Shown here: in pieces, positions 8,891-18,880 of the stretch
Numbering within the stretch: position 1 is the first letter of the stretch
Layout of the letters: each line of letters begins with the position of its first letter
Assembly: GCF_023822005.2 (NCBI RefSeq)
Contig: NZ_CP098806.1
Span: 4,340,001-4,404,000, forward strand
From: Dyadobacter fanqingshengii
GTDB lineage: Bacteria > Bacteroidota > Bacteroidia > Cytophagales > Spirosomataceae
Direction of reading: 5' to 3'
Length of the DNA: 64,000 nucleotides
The notes under the pieces: generated by a model
What the model saw: the letters and a program-made list of their open reading frames with translations, nothing else
What the model was told of the DNA's origin: nothing
The model's database searches: none
Made by a program: the position numbers and the translations under genes

Positions 8891-9898
8891 ATGGCTTCCT
8901 CCAACTTTATTGATTACGTCAAAATTAATGTGCGCTCCGGGTCTGGCGGTGCGGGATCACTGCATTTCAGGCGCGAGAAACACGTTGAGAAAGGCGGACC
9001 TGACGGCGGAGACGGCGGACGCGGCGGCCACGTGATATTGAAGGGGAACAGCCAGCTTTGGACATTGCTTCACCTGAAATATACCAAGCACCTTAAAGCG
9101 TTTGATGGAAAAGGGGGCGAAGGCGGAAGGCGTTCGGGCTCTATCGGTAAAGACATTATAGTGGAAGTGCCGCTTGGGACCATCGCCAAGAATGCCGAAA
9201 CCGGTGAACAACTTTTTGAAATTACAGAAGACGGCCAGGAAGTAATTTTGCTCCAGGGCGGTCGCGGCGGGATGGGCAATGATCATTTCAAGTCAGCCAC
9301 TAACCAGACACCGCAACACGCACAAACTGGAGAAGCCGGCCTGGAAGCCTGGGTGATCCTCGAATTGAAAGTTTTGGCAGACGTTGGACTTGTTGGTTTT
9401 CCTAATGCAGGCAAGTCGACATTACTTTCCGTGGTTTCTGCTGCACGCCCGGAAATTGCTGATTATCCCTTCACAACATTGGTGCCTAACCTCGGCGTAG
9501 TTTCTTACAGGGACTACAAATCGTTCGTTATGGCCGACATTCCCGGAATTATCGAGGGCGCATCACAAGGAAAAGGCCTTGGCTTGCGTTTCTTACGTCA
9601 CATAGAAAGAAATTCCATCTTACTGTTTATGGTTCCTGCTGATAGTGAAGACATTAATGCTGAATACGAAACATTGCTTCAGGAGCTAAGAATATACAAT
9701 CCCTCCCTTCTCGATAAGAACCGCATTCTCGCGATTTCAAAAATTGATGTTCTTTCTGAGGAAGAACGTGACGATCTCAAAAAACAGATCCCGGCATCTA
9801 TACCCAATATTTTAATTTCTGCAATTACCCAAGAAGGAATTGAACAATTGAAAGATCAGGTATGGAATCTAATCAATTCGCCGTTGTCCGTAAAATAA
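8891..9898 (+). CDS. obgE: Obg-family GTPase
   Basis: The 335-residue GTPase associates with the large ribosomal subunit and links growth to GTP level. The N-terminal Obg fold shows its glycine-rich loops ([12 protein letters not shown] and [11 protein letters not shown]). The G domain follows with G1 GFPNAGKST, the TTLVPNLG switch I, G3 DIPGI, G4 SKID and G5 SAI. It stops soon after the G domain, so the C-terminal OCT domain of some Gram-positive Obg proteins is absent, as is usual in this phylum. It is co-transcribed with adk. Confidence 0.97.
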   Translation: MASSNFIDYVKINVRSGSGGAGSLHFRREKHVEKGGPDGGDGGRGGHVILKGNSQLWTLLHLKYTKHLKAFDGKGGEGGRRSGSIGKDIIVEVPLGTIAKNAETGEQLFEITEDGQEVILLQGGRGGMGNDHFKSATNQTPQHAQTGEAGLEAWVILELKVLADVGLVGFPNAGKSTLLSVVSAARPEIADYPFTTLVPNLGVVSYRDYKSFVMADIPGIIEGASQGKGLGLRFLRHIERNSILLFMVPADSEDINAEYETLLQELRIYNPSLLDKNRILAISKIDVLSEEERDDLKKQIPASIPNILISAITQEGIEQLKDQVWNLINSPLSVK

Positions 9899-9974
9899 TA
9901 TTTTCTTGAAACAGGCAACCAATTGATGCAACTTGTGTGTCCAAGGAGTTAATTCTAATGAATTTTAAGTACTC

Positions 9975-12900
9975 ATGAAACACTATCTACCATACTTTTT
10001 CTGGGTAGGATTAATCTTTCTCTCGTTCTCCTCTTCTGCACAAATCAGTATTGATTTCCCAACCGATCGTGCTGTTTTTCAGCGTGATAAAGGCAATCGA
10101 GCTACCATTCACATTTCAGGTACATACACAAAAGTAATTAGCAGAATTGAGGCGCGGCTGGACGGCATTAACGGACAGGGAGAGCCCGCTACTGAATGGA
10201 AGACTATCGACGGTAACCCTCAGGGCGGATTTTACTCAGGCTCCCTTGACAACGTACGGGGGGGCTGGTATAAACTCGAAGTGCGCGCCTTCAATGGCGA
10301 CCAGGAAGTGGGCTTTTACCGTGTAGACCATGTGGGCGTAGGCGAAGTGTTCATGATCGCCGGCCAGTCGAATGGAGAAGGCTTCAGTGGTCAGGGCTCG
10401 CAAGGCGCACAGGACGATCGCGTCAGCAGCATTGATCATTATTATACAGGATCTTCTGTTCAGGATCTCCCCCGTAATCCCAGATTTGTTCACCTGGACT
10501 CAGAAACGGATATTTCTCCCCGAGGACCATCTGCATGGAGCTGGGGAAGGCTTGGAGACCAGCTGGTTAGCCGCCTTGGCGTACCGGTGCTCTTTTTCAA
10601 CGTTGCCTGGACAGGCTCCGCAGTGAGGGCCTGGAAAGAGAGTATCAATGGCATTGGAAAATCTGTCTATGCCCCCATCAATTTTGAACCGCATGGAATG
10701 CCTTATGGCAATATGCGAAATGTTATTCAACGCTACACGCCCATAACCGGGTTAAGAGGAATTCTTTGGATACAAGGAGAGGCCGACAACTTCAAGGATA
10801 CGGATACAGACTGGTATTTCAATGATCTGAAAACAGTAATTGAGGCCAGCAGAAACGATGCAGGCCACGATGTTTCTTGGGTCGTTTCCCTTACTTCATA
10901 CGACAACCTGCACGGAACAGACTCTCGCGTGACCGACGGGCAACAGCGGGTAATCAATAATGTCTCCAACGTATTCCAGGGACCGAACACAGATTTAATT
11001 CAAATTCCGCGTATAGATGGGGAGGGTGTCCACTTCAAAGATGATGGATTAAGACAACTAGCCGAGGCCTGGGCACAGCAGCTGAATGACAATTTCTTTT
11101 CAAACTCGAATCCATATCAGGGTGTAAGGCCGTTGAAGGTAACTGCATCCTGCGCAGGAAATGGCAACCTCAACCTGACTGCCGACAATGTTGGCTATTC
11201 GCAATTTAACTGGAGTAATGGCTCAAACTCCAATACAACACAAGTTGGAAACGGAACTTATCAGGTAAGCGCCCGTAATGGCAAGGGACACTATGTATTT
11301 TCCCCCGAAATCAGGGTTAACGAAAATATTCAACCCAATAAACCAAGCATACAGCTGGAAGGAAGCAATCCGGTATGTCTTGGAAACACAGCGACATTGA
11401 TTTCCAGCACATCCGAAAATGTGCGCTGGAGCAACGGATCAACGAGCGACCGTATACCCATTACCGCAGGTGGAGAATATTCTGTTTCTACCCGAAACGT
11501 GTATGGATGCGAGTCTACTTCAGATAAAATTGCAATGACCGTTTCGACTTCACCTTTGCCGCCAAAACCCAAGATTGCTGCTTCCGGCGTTCTTGAATTC
11601 TGTGATGGCGGAGAAGTAAGTCTTACTTCTGATTCAAAATTAAAAAATGCCTGGTCGAATGGAGGGAACACGGCAACTATTGTTGTGAAATCTTCCGGCG
11701 AATATCGGGTTAGAGCACTTGATGAAGTTGGCTGCTATTCACCGGATTCCGATCCTGTGAATGTGAAGGTGAACGCATTACCTCAGAAACCTGTGGTTGC
11801 ATTGAGCGGAAACACCACTTTCTGTCAGGGAGAGAACATTACAATGACCTCCAATTACGACAGCGGAAATATATGGAGCACAGCCGCTACAACAAAGGCT
11901 ATCACCGTTACAGCAACGGGCACTTTTTCCCTGAAACAGCGTGATTCAAACGGATGTGAATCAAGTTCCGACGAAATTGCGGTAAAAGTAAATACACTTC
12001 CGGCAACGCCAGCCATCACAGCACTTCGCCCGACCACATTTTGTCTTCGTGACTACACCACATTAAGAAGCAGCGAGGCCTTTTCTTATGTCTGGAGCAA
12101 TGGCGAGACAGGACGGGACATTGAAATCCGGAATTCCGGTGATTTTACAATTGCAGCGAAGGATCAAAATGGCTGTGTTTCGCCGGTTTCACCCGTGGTG
12201 AAGGTTGTGGCCAATGTGCTTCCTGAAACTCCGACGATCCGTGCTGATGGCCCGGTGGTTTTTTGTGCGGACCTGAGCGTTACCCTGCAATCTACGACCG
12301 CCGCCGGCTTCTTATGGAGCAATGGCGCGTCAACACAATCATTAAAGGTGACGACGCCCGGCACATTTTCGGTGCAGACGATCAACCAATTCCAATGTTA
12401 TTCCGATCCTAGCAATCAAATTACCACGCAGACGCTTGCATTACCGCCTTCGCCAGCCGTTGCAGCTCTTGGTGACACTATATTTTGTGCGGGAGACTTT
12501 GTTGTCCTGAAAGCTACATTGGGGAATAATTTCTTTTGGAATACACTGGAAGAAGGTGAAAGCATTCAGGCAGACACTTCGGGAAGCTATGCGGCGCGGG
12601 TACGCGATGAAAAGGGTTGTTTTTCTCCCTTCTCGAGAGCTATAAAAGTTGATGTGAAGCCTACTCCGACCAAACCTACGATCCGGCAAGCCGGTGTATT
12701 TACGCTAGTGGCAGAAAACAACCTGAATGACGGAGATCATGTGTGGAAGCTAAACGGGCAGGAACTGACTGAAAATACCGCAACGTTGAAAGCGATCCGG
12801 TCAGGGAGTTATGTAGTTAACAATACAGTGGTTTACAGCCCAACATTAACCTGCTTTTCCGATTTTTCAGATCCGTACAGTTTTATTCTCGACGCCAAGA

Positions 12901-13148
12901 ATCCAGGTTTTGTTACTTACCCTAATCCGGTTGCCGACGGGAAGATCACCGTTGAAACATTGCAAAACCTGATTAATGCCGAGGTTCAGATCATTGACAG
13001 CCGCGGGCACATTCACAGAACTTTCCAGGTTAAAAAATTTGACAGCCAGCAATTCTTTAATATCCAGGGCTTACCAAGCGGGATTTACATTATCCGGGTC
13101 GTTTCGGTTGCGTTTACTGCATCGCAAAAGCTGATAATTGTTCAGTAA
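9975..13148 (+). CDS. T9SS-exported GQSN esterase (sialate O-acetylesterase type) with Ig-like module array
   Basis: The 1057-residue product has a signal peptide ending near SSAQ, an N-terminal beta domain, and an SGNH-type esterase domain of the sialate O-acetylesterase family (PF03629). The nucleophile is Ser132 in AGQSN; the block ILWIQGEAD and the DGEGVHF motif with Asp348 and His353 complete the site. The likely reaction is removal of acetyl groups from glycans outside the cell. Residues 386-975 form eight modules of about 74 residues, most with a Cys pair and a WSNG-like core. The C-terminus from YPNP at residue 982 is a T9SS sorting domain. The paralogue downstream has the same catalytic layout. 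The substrate is not shown by the sequence. Confidence 0.9.
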   Translation: MKHYLPYFFWVGLIFLSFSSSAQISIDFPTDRAVFQRDKGNRATIHISGTYTKVISRIEARLDGINGQGEPATEWKTIDGNPQGGFYSGSLDNVRGGWYKLEVRAFNGDQEVGFYRVDHVGVGEVFMIAGQSNGEGFSGQGSQGAQDDRVSSIDHYYTGSSVQDLPRNPRFVHLDSETDISPRGPSAWSWGRLGDQLVSRLGVPVLFFNVAWTGSAVRAWKESINGIGKSVYAPINFEPHGMPYGNMRNVIQRYTPITGLRGILWIQGEADNFKDTDTDWYFNDLKTVIEASRNDAGHDVSWVVSLTSYDNLHGTDSRVTDGQQRVINNVSNVFQGPNTDLIQIPRIDGEGVHFKDDGLRQLAEAWAQQLNDNFFSNSNPYQGVRPLKVTASCAGNGNLNLTADNVGYSQFNWSNGSNSNTTQVGNGTYQVSARNGKGHYVFSPEIRVNENIQPNKPSIQLEGSNPVCLGNTATLISSTSENVRWSNGSTSDRIPITAGGEYSVSTRNVYGCESTSDKIAMTVSTSPLPPKPKIAASGVLEFCDGGEVSLTSDSKLKNAWSNGGNTATIVVKSSGEYRVRALDEVGCYSPDSDPVNVKVNALPQKPVVALSGNTTFCQGENITMTSNYDSGNIWSTAATTKAITVTATGTFSLKQRDSNGCESSSDEIAVKVNTLPATPAITALRPTTFCLRDYTTLRSSEAFSYVWSNGETGRDIEIRNSGDFTIAAKDQNGCVSPVSPVVKVVANVLPETPTIRADGPVVFCADLSVTLQSTTAAGFLWSNGASTQSLKVTTPGTFSVQTINQFQCYSDPSNQITTQTLALPPSPAVAALGDTIFCAGDFVVLKATLGNNFFWNTLEEGESIQADTSGSYAARVRDEKGCFSPFSRAIKVDVKPTPTKPTIRQAGVFTLVAENNLNDGDHVWKLNGQELTENTATLKAIRSGSYVVNNTVVYSPTLTCFSDFSDPYSFILDAKNPGFVTYPNPVADGKITVETLQNLINAEVQIIDSRGHIHRTFQVKKFDSQQFFNIQGLPSGIYIIRVVSVAFTASQKLIIVQ
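11130..12899 (+). repeat. Eight tandem Ig-like protein modules
   Basis: The coding stretch for residues 386-975 repeats a unit of about 74 codons. Typical features of a unit are LPxxPxI at the start, a FC or VC near position 15, a W-S-N-G or W-S/N core near position 35, G-x-Y/F-x-V about 15 residues later, then N-G/Q-C. Units 1, 2, 3, 5 and 6 keep WSNG; units 4, 7 and 8 have WST, WNT and WKL. The divergence between units is high, so the array is old. Confidence 0.8.
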
Positions 13149-13214
13149 ACGGTCATAGCATCTTCGATGCAATCAAAAAAACGGAATAGTGATATTTTAG
13201 CAAAAATAATCATT

Positions 13215-13222
13215 TACATTTG
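13215..13222 (+). promoter_or_regulatory. -7 box for the second esterase gene
   Basis: TACATTTG matches TAnnTTTG, 87 bases before the ATG at 13310. A degenerate TTTAG lies about 20 bases upstream at 13195. Confidence 0.5.
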
Positions 13223-13309
13223 TGACCGTTTTGTTGTAGTGCACATGACCAAAGTCGAAAATCCAACATCTGTCAGATATACAAATTTTTACTCTGTTTA
13301 AGAATTCCA

Positions 13310-15451
13310 ATGCGTTATAGAATTATTTTCCCGGTTGTGGCAAAGGCATTGCTGTTGATCAGTCTTATTTCCTCCACAGCTTTCTCGCAAATCCGAATCA
13401 CTTCACCAACCTTTCAGGCTGTATATCAACAAAATATTACGGGACAGAGAGAAATAACCGTTTCAGGAACATTTACTGTCCCTATGGACAAAGTTGAAGT
13501 CCGCGCCGTGCCTGTCGTACAGGGTCAGGGCTTTGAAACACCTTGGAAAACTTTACAGGAGGCTCCGAAAGGTGGCGTTTTCAAAGGTGATATCACATTA
13601 ATGGGTGGCTGGTATTCTATTGAAGTCCGTGGTCTTTCGGACGGAAAGGTCGTTGGCAGGGACATTTTGTCCAGACTGGGCGTAGGCGAGGTGTTTATCA
13701 TTGCAGGACAATCCAATGCACAGGGATTAAGAGCGTATCCGGGACCTTCGGCGCAGGATGACCGCGTCATGTATATTTCTAATTATAACAACGATGACCG
13801 GGACCTGCTGACAGATCCTATCCCGCCGGCATTTAATAAAATTTCACAGGATTTAGGCATTATGTCACCAAGAGGGCAATCTGCCTGGTGTTGGGGGCTT
13901 TTAGGCGACTTATTGACAGCCAAGTTGAATGTTCCCGTCCTGTTCATTAATACGGCCTGGGAAGGAACTTCAATCGAAAACTGGGCGAGCAGCGCCAAAG
14001 GAATAAAAACTCAAAATAAATACGGAGGGTTTGTATATCCTCCTCAGATGCCTTACGCGAATTTAAGGATTGCAGCAAGAAATTATGGCAATCAATATGG
14101 TGTAAGAGCTGTTTTGTGGATGCAAGGGGAAACGGATGCGCTCTATAACACACCCACCGCATCTTACAGAGAAGATCTTCAATTCATTATGAATAAGCTT
14201 GGAAGCGAAACAGGCGATAAGCGGATCACATGGGTTATCGCCCGGACATCCAGAACCTCGGCGGGCTCAAATATCGCTTCCAGCATAAATCCCGCTATTG
14301 TGGCAGCACAGAATGCTGTTCTTGATACACAGTTTAATCCAACTTATCCTGGACCTGAAACAGATCCGCTGGTCCCCAACAGAGGTGATGGCACTCACTT
14401 CGTTGGACGTGATCCTGCCAGCACAAGGGAAGCACTTACGATTCTTGCTAATGCCTGGAATGAGAGCCTGGATGCGAATTTCTTTTCAACTGTAACACCA
14501 ACGAACCCTGCACCGATTCCCGCAATAGAAGCAAGTTGCGTGACAGAGAATAATGCTGTAACCATTTCATTACCAACTGGTTTTACATCTTATCTATGGA
14601 ATACCGGCGAAACCGGCAATACGATCACGGTTTCTGACGCCGGAACATACCGCGCAACGGTGAAGGATAATGCAGGTAATTCTATCCTGACTTCGGTTGT
14701 TGTGCTTGACAACGACGCAAAACCCGTACAGCCGACCATTCAGCAGCAGGGGGATCAGCAGGCATGTTTCGATTCTGCATTTCAATTCTCAGTCTCGGAA
14801 TCAACTGATATTTATAGCTGGTATAAACAAGGATCGAACACGGTAATAGCAACCGGAGCGACTGCGCAGATCGCGGAAAGTGGTAATTATTACGTGAAAG
14901 GCAGAAACATATTTGGCTGCGTTTCCGAAAATTCGACTGCGACATCACTCATTGTCAGACCAGAAATTTCCAAACCGGTTATCGAGCCATCAGGACCTTT
15001 TAGCATTACGGCTACGATTGCCGAGGACCTGGACGCGAAGTTCATTTGGCGGAGGCCGGGAACCGAGTCGGATACGACAGCTAATTTGATTAAAATATTA
15101 AAAACAGGTGAATACTCAACGAGAGCGCAGGTTGTTTATCAACTCGGGGACGATTTGCTGACTTGCTATTCTGATACAGCGTCGCGTGAGTTTAAAACCA
15201 ATGAGCAAAACGAAGTTGTGATTTACCCTAATCCAAGCCAGGGAAATTTCGTTTACATTGAGTCAAGAGATAATATCCGTGAAGCAGCCGTAACGATATT
15301 TGACATTTACGGAAGAGTGGTGAGGACAACGACGCCGAAGCTGCTGGATAGCCGTATCGAAATAGACGTGAGATACCTGCCAACGGGAAAATATATCCTC
15401 AGAGTAACCGGACAGGGTCAAAGCCTCACCAAGCAGATCGTGATCCGATAA
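13310..15451 (+). CDS. T9SS-exported GQSN esterase (sialate O-acetylesterase type)
   Basis: The 713-residue product is a shorter paralogue of the preceding protein. It has a signal peptide ending near AFSQ, the same N-terminal beta domain with GGWYSIEVR, then the esterase domain with Ser135 in AGQSN, VLWMQGETDA, and Asp360/His363 in DGTHF. Only two or three Ig-like modules follow; one has LWNTGETG and one a YSWYKQG core. The C-terminal T9SS sorting domain begins at YPNP near residue 639 and ends KQIVIR. The enzyme should act on acetylated glycans at or outside the outer membrane. It has its own -7 box and ends at a strong terminator before nuoA. Confidence 0.9.
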   Translation: MRYRIIFPVVAKALLLISLISSTAFSQIRITSPTFQAVYQQNITGQREITVSGTFTVPMDKVEVRAVPVVQGQGFETPWKTLQEAPKGGVFKGDITLMGGWYSIEVRGLSDGKVVGRDILSRLGVGEVFIIAGQSNAQGLRAYPGPSAQDDRVMYISNYNNDDRDLLTDPIPPAFNKISQDLGIMSPRGQSAWCWGLLGDLLTAKLNVPVLFINTAWEGTSIENWASSAKGIKTQNKYGGFVYPPQMPYANLRIAARNYGNQYGVRAVLWMQGETDALYNTPTASYREDLQFIMNKLGSETGDKRITWVIARTSRTSAGSNIASSINPAIVAAQNAVLDTQFNPTYPGPETDPLVPNRGDGTHFVGRDPASTREALTILANAWNESLDANFFSTVTPTNPAPIPAIEASCVTENNAVTISLPTGFTSYLWNTGETGNTITVSDAGTYRATVKDNAGNSILTSVVVLDNDAKPVQPTIQQQGDQQACFDSAFQFSVSESTDIYSWYKQGSNTVIATGATAQIAESGNYYVKGRNIFGCVSENSTATSLIVRPEISKPVIEPSGPFSITATIAEDLDAKFIWRRPGTESDTTANLIKILKTGEYSTRAQVVYQLGDDLLTCYSDTASREFKTNEQNEVVIYPNPSQGNFVYIESRDNIREAAVTIFDIYGRVVRTTTPKLLDSRIEIDVRYLPTGKYILRVTGQGQSLTKQIVIR

Positions 15452-15474
15452 GCTTCAATCATCATTTTTTTGTC

Positions 15475-15502
15475 AATAAGCCCCGGCAATCCGGGGCTTA
15501 TT
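15475..15502. terminator. Strong intrinsic terminator before the nuo operon
   Basis: A perfect 12-base stem AATAAGCCCCGG / CCGGGGCTTATT with a CAAT loop, preceded by a T run and followed by TT-rich sequence. It insulates the nuo operon from the esterase genes. Confidence 0.85.
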
Positions 15503-15549
15503 TAGTATCATACTAATTAGCCAAAAGATAAAGTCAAGAATTTGATTGA

Positions 15550-15557
15550 TAAATTTG
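15550..15557 (+). promoter_or_regulatory. Candidate -7 box for the nuo operon
   Basis: TAAATTTG matches TAnnTTTG, 90 bases upstream of the nuoA ATG. There is no clear -33 TTTG at normal spacing, so the assignment is tentative. Confidence 0.4.
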
Positions 15558-15647
15558 CAAAGGCTAATTTTGAGAAACCAGAAAGAAAGTAACCGCTGAC
15601 AACATTTTTACGTTGATTTCGTAGATTATAATTGAATAACTGACTCA

Positions 15648-16022
15648 ATGAAAGATTCATATTTCCCTTCCGATTACCTGCCGATCTTGGTTCAATTTAT
15701 CCTGGCTGCCGGCTTTATCGGTGGCACAATGATTGTAACCCACTTGATCGGCCCAAGCAGGAAAAGCAAATTAAAAGACGATCCTTTCGAATGTGGCATT
15801 GAGTCTGTGGGTGATGCCCGCACACCAATCTCCGTAAAATATTTTCTTGTTGCCATCCTATTCGTCCTTTTTGACGTCGAGGTGATCTTTATGTATCCCT
15901 GGGCAGTTAATTTTAAGGGTTTAGGAATGTTTGGGTTTGTAGAAATGTTATTATTCATGGCATTGCTGCTTTCCGGTTTTTATTATGTGATCCGCAAAGG
16001 GGTCCTCAACTGGGAAGAGTAA
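15648..16022 (+). CDS. nuoA: NADH-quinone oxidoreductase subunit A
   Basis: The 124-residue inner-membrane protein is part of the membrane arm of complex I. Three hydrophobic helices are seen at about residues 10-32, 64-85 and 92-115. The loop between the first two carries the family signature DPFECGIESVGDAR, whose Cys marks the A/D conformational switch of the enzyme, and FLVAILFVLFDVEVIF follows it. It opens the operon nuoA-F, a membrane protein gene, nuoG-J. Confidence 0.97.
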   Translation: MKDSYFPSDYLPILVQFILAAGFIGGTMIVTHLIGPSRKSKLKDDPFECGIESVGDARTPISVKYFLVAILFVLFDVEVIFMYPWAVNFKGLGMFGFVEMLLFMALLLSGFYYVIRKGVLNWEE

Positions 16023-16050
16023 TTTACAAACTTGACTGACAGAAAAAATT

Positions 16051-16593
16051 ATGAAAGAAGTAACGATTGTGGAGGCTCCGCAAGGACATAGCGGATCTGG
16101 TTTTTTTGCAACTTCATTTGATGAAGCCATAGGTTTGGCAAGAAGTTATTCACTTTGGCCACTTCCTTTTGCAACCTCTTGCTGCGGAATTGAATTCATG
16201 GCAACGATGGGAGCACATTATGATATATCCCGTTTCGGGTCGGAAAGACCTAGCTTTTCTCCCCGCCAGGCCGATTTGCTGATGGTAATGGGAACAATTG
16301 CGAAGAAAATGGCCCCTGTGGTGAAACAGGTCTATTTACAAATGGCTGAACCACGTTGGGTGATGGCTGTTGGCGCCTGTGCTTCAAGCGGCGGAATCTT
16401 TGATACTTACAGTGTTTTGCAGGGAATTGACCGTATCATCCCCGTGGACGTGTATGTCCCTGGCTGCCCGCCACGCCCCGAACAGATCATTGACGGTTTA
16501 ATGCATATTCAGCATTTGGCTCAGAATGAGAAGCTTCGTCGCAGAAACACAGACGAATATTCTGAATTATTAGCATCATATAATATTCAATAA
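16051..16593 (+). CDS. nuoB: NADH-quinone oxidoreductase subunit B
   Basis: The 180-residue peripheral subunit holds cluster N2, the 4Fe-4S centre that passes electrons to quinone. The ligands are visible as the adjacent cysteines in TSCCGIEFMA, the Cys in GACASSGG and the Cys in PGCPPRPE. The start gives MKEVTIVEAP and an extended N-terminus compared with the minimal domain. It lies 28 bases after nuoA. Confidence 0.97.
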   Translation: MKEVTIVEAPQGHSGSGFFATSFDEAIGLARSYSLWPLPFATSCCGIEFMATMGAHYDISRFGSERPSFSPRQADLLMVMGTIAKKMAPVVKQVYLQMAEPRWVMAVGACASSGGIFDTYSVLQGIDRIIPVDVYVPGCPPRPEQIIDGLMHIQHLAQNEKLRRRNTDEYSELLASYNIQ

Positions 16594-16599
16594 TCCCCT

Positions 16600-17100
16600 A
16601 TGCTAAGTAACCAGGAGGTAGCCGAAGCGCTTTTGGAAAAATTTGGTGATCAGGTTTTTGACTTTGATGAACCCTACGGATTGCTGACGCTTTCAACCTC
16701 TCGTGAGGAAATTATCCCGCTTTTAGAATTTCTGCGTGACCATAAAACTTACCAGTTTATCTTCTTAACAGACATTACTGGCATTCATTATCCTGATAGT
16801 GTAGAAAAGGAATTTATGGTCGTGTATCATATGCACAGTTTCGTGCATAATTTCCGCGTTCGTATTAAAGTGAGCATTGCCGAAGCGGATATTCACATTC
16901 CAACAGCAACGGGCTTGTTTGCCTCTGCCAACTGGATGGAACGCGAAACGTACGATTTTTTTGGAATCATGTTTGACGGACATCCTAACTTGAAGCGCAT
17001 CCTGAATATCGAGGAAATGGATTACTTCCCGATGAGAAGGGAATTTCCCCTGGAAGATGCAACGCGCGAAGATAAAACTGATGCCCTTTTTGGCCGATGA
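16600..17100 (+). CDS. nuoC: NADH-quinone oxidoreductase subunit C
   Basis: The 166-residue subunit (30-kDa type) packs against NuoD in the hydrophilic arm. The family block around ANWMERETYDFFGIMFDGHPNL is complete, followed by the RREFPLED end. It begins six bases after nuoB. NuoC and NuoD are separate genes here, not fused as in Escherichia coli. Confidence 0.97.
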   Translation: MLSNQEVAEALLEKFGDQVFDFDEPYGLLTLSTSREEIIPLLEFLRDHKTYQFIFLTDITGIHYPDSVEKEFMVVYHMHSFVHNFRVRIKVSIAEADIHIPTATGLFASANWMERETYDFFGIMFDGHPNLKRILNIEEMDYFPMRREFPLEDATREDKTDALFGR

Positions 17101-17118
17101 CCCTATACTGAGTAAGAT

Positions 17119-18345
17119 ATGGCAGATATTGAATTATTACCACATAATGTTCCCGCAAACGCCGATCTACCTGAGCTGGTTGAAGAACTGACTACGCTTA
17201 ACCTCGGTCCTACCCACCCTGCAACACACGGTATTTTCCAGAATATCCTGAAAATGGATGGTGAAAAGATCGTTTCCGGAGAACAGACCATTGGATATAT
17301 ACACCGTGCATTTGAGAAAATCGCCGAAAGAAGGCCTTTTTATCAAATCACGACCCTGACCGACCGCATGAACTATTGCTCCTCCCCGATCAACAATCTG
17401 GGATGGCATATGACGGTTGAAAAACTGCTTAGTGTTGAAGTGCCCAAGAGAGCCCAGTACATCCGGGTGATCATGATGGAGCTTGCACGGATTACGGATC
17501 ACCTGATCTGCAACAGTATCTTAGGTGTGGATACAGGCGCCTTTACCGGTTTCTTGTATGTAATGCAGAAGCGTGAGGAAGTTTATGAAATCTACGAAGA
17601 GGTTTGCGGCGCTCGCTTAACGACCAATATGGGCCGTGTAGGCGGAATGGAAAGAGACCTTTCTACGACAGCAATCCGCAAGATCCATGAGTTTATTAAA
17701 TCATTTCCCCCTGTTTTAAGAGAGTTTGAAAAATTGCTCAATCGGAACAGGATTTTCATGGACAGGACCATTAATGTGGGCCCTATATCCATGGAACGGG
17801 CCATTTCATACGGTTTCACAGGTCCAAATCTTCGGGCAGCCGGTTTAGACTATGACGTTAGGGTGATGAATCCTTATTCTTCTTACGAAGATTTTGAGTT
17901 TTCAATTCCTGTTGGTCAGCACGGCGACACTTACGACCGGTATATGGTTCGGAACGAAGAAATGTGGCAAAGTTTGAAAATTATAGAACAAGCCATTAAC
18001 AATCTTCCCGAAGGTCCTTATTACGCCGACGCTCCTGAATATTATTTACCTCCCAAAAAAGAGGTATACAGGAGCATGGAAGCGCTTATTTATCATTTTA
18101 AAATTGTAATGGGAGAAATTGATGCTCCTATTGGCGAGGTTTACCATGCAGTGGAAGGCGGCAATGGCGAGTTGGGTTTCTACCTGATCAGCGACGGTGG
18201 CCGGACTCCATACAGGCTGCATTTCCGTAGACCAAGCTTTATTTATTATCAGGCTTATCCTGAAATGTGTAAAGGAAGCACGCTTTCTGACGCCATCCTG
18301 ACCATGAGTAGCCTGAACGTAATTGCGGGTGAGCTGGACGCCTAA
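17119..18345 (+). CDS. nuoD: NADH-quinone oxidoreductase subunit D
   Basis: The 408-residue subunit (49-kDa type) forms the quinone pocket with NuoB. The quinone-site strand NLGPTHPATHG lies near residue 30. Other family marks are YCSSPINNLGW, the GGMERDL stretch and the C-terminal VIAGELDA. It lies 18 bases after nuoC. Confidence 0.97.
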   Translation: MADIELLPHNVPANADLPELVEELTTLNLGPTHPATHGIFQNILKMDGEKIVSGEQTIGYIHRAFEKIAERRPFYQITTLTDRMNYCSSPINNLGWHMTVEKLLSVEVPKRAQYIRVIMMELARITDHLICNSILGVDTGAFTGFLYVMQKREEVYEIYEEVCGARLTTNMGRVGGMERDLSTTAIRKIHEFIKSFPPVLREFEKLLNRNRIFMDRTINVGPISMERAISYGFTGPNLRAAGLDYDVRVMNPYSSYEDFEFSIPVGQHGDTYDRYMVRNEEMWQSLKIIEQAINNLPEGPYYADAPEYYLPPKKEVYRSMEALIYHFKIVMGEIDAPIGEVYHAVEGGNGELGFYLISDGGRTPYRLHFRRPSFIYYQAYPEMCKGSTLSDAILTMSSLNVIAGELDA

Positions 18346-18359
18346 AAAATATTCAAGAA

Positions 18360-18857
18360 ATGACTGAATCATTAAATCCGGTTGCATTTACACCGGAAAG
18401 ACAGGAAAAAGTAAGAGAGATCATTGCACGTTATCCCGAGGGCCGTCAAAAATCGGCTCTTTTACCTGTTTTGCACGTAGCCCAGGAACAATGGGGCTGG
18501 TTAAGCAGCGAAGTAATGGACCACGTGGCCAGCTTATTGAGTCTTGAACCGGTTGAGGTTTATGAAGTTGCGACTTTCTACACCATGTATCACCTGGATC
18601 CTGTCGGAAAGCATGTCATTGAATATTGCCGTACAGGTCCTTGCTGCCTGATGGGCGGAGAAGACGTTTACGGACATTTGAAACAAAAACTGGGCATTGA
18701 AGCCGGCCAAACTACTGCGGACGGACTTTTCACATTGAAAGAAGTGGAATGTTTAGCAGCATGTGGCTGGGGGCCTGTTTTTCAGATTCGTGAGAAATAT
18801 TATATGAATCTGACGAATGAGAAAGTGGATGAAATCATTGAAGAGTTGAGTAAATAG
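18360..18857 (+). CDS. nuoE: NADH-quinone oxidoreductase subunit E
   Basis: The 165-residue subunit (24-kDa type) carries the 2Fe-2S cluster N1a in a thioredoxin-like fold. The ligands are the cysteines of CRTGPC and CLAAC. The start GTACTG is preceded by the end of nuoD by 14 bases, and nuoF follows after 23 bases. It works with NuoF and NuoG as the NADH-oxidising module. Confidence 0.97.
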   Translation: MTESLNPVAFTPERQEKVREIIARYPEGRQKSALLPVLHVAQEQWGWLSSEVMDHVASLLSLEPVEVYEVATFYTMYHLDPVGKHVIEYCRTGPCCLMGGEDVYGHLKQKLGIEAGQTTADGLFTLKEVECLAACGWGPVFQIREKYYMNLTNEKVDEIIEELSK

Positions 18858-18880
18858 CGTAAGCAGAAATTGATCCTCAA

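Noticed and set aside
13167..13301. 44-codon plus-strand frame between the two esterase genes
   Set aside because: It spans the -7 box of the next gene and its product is a mix of Lys/Ile/Val without recognisable features.
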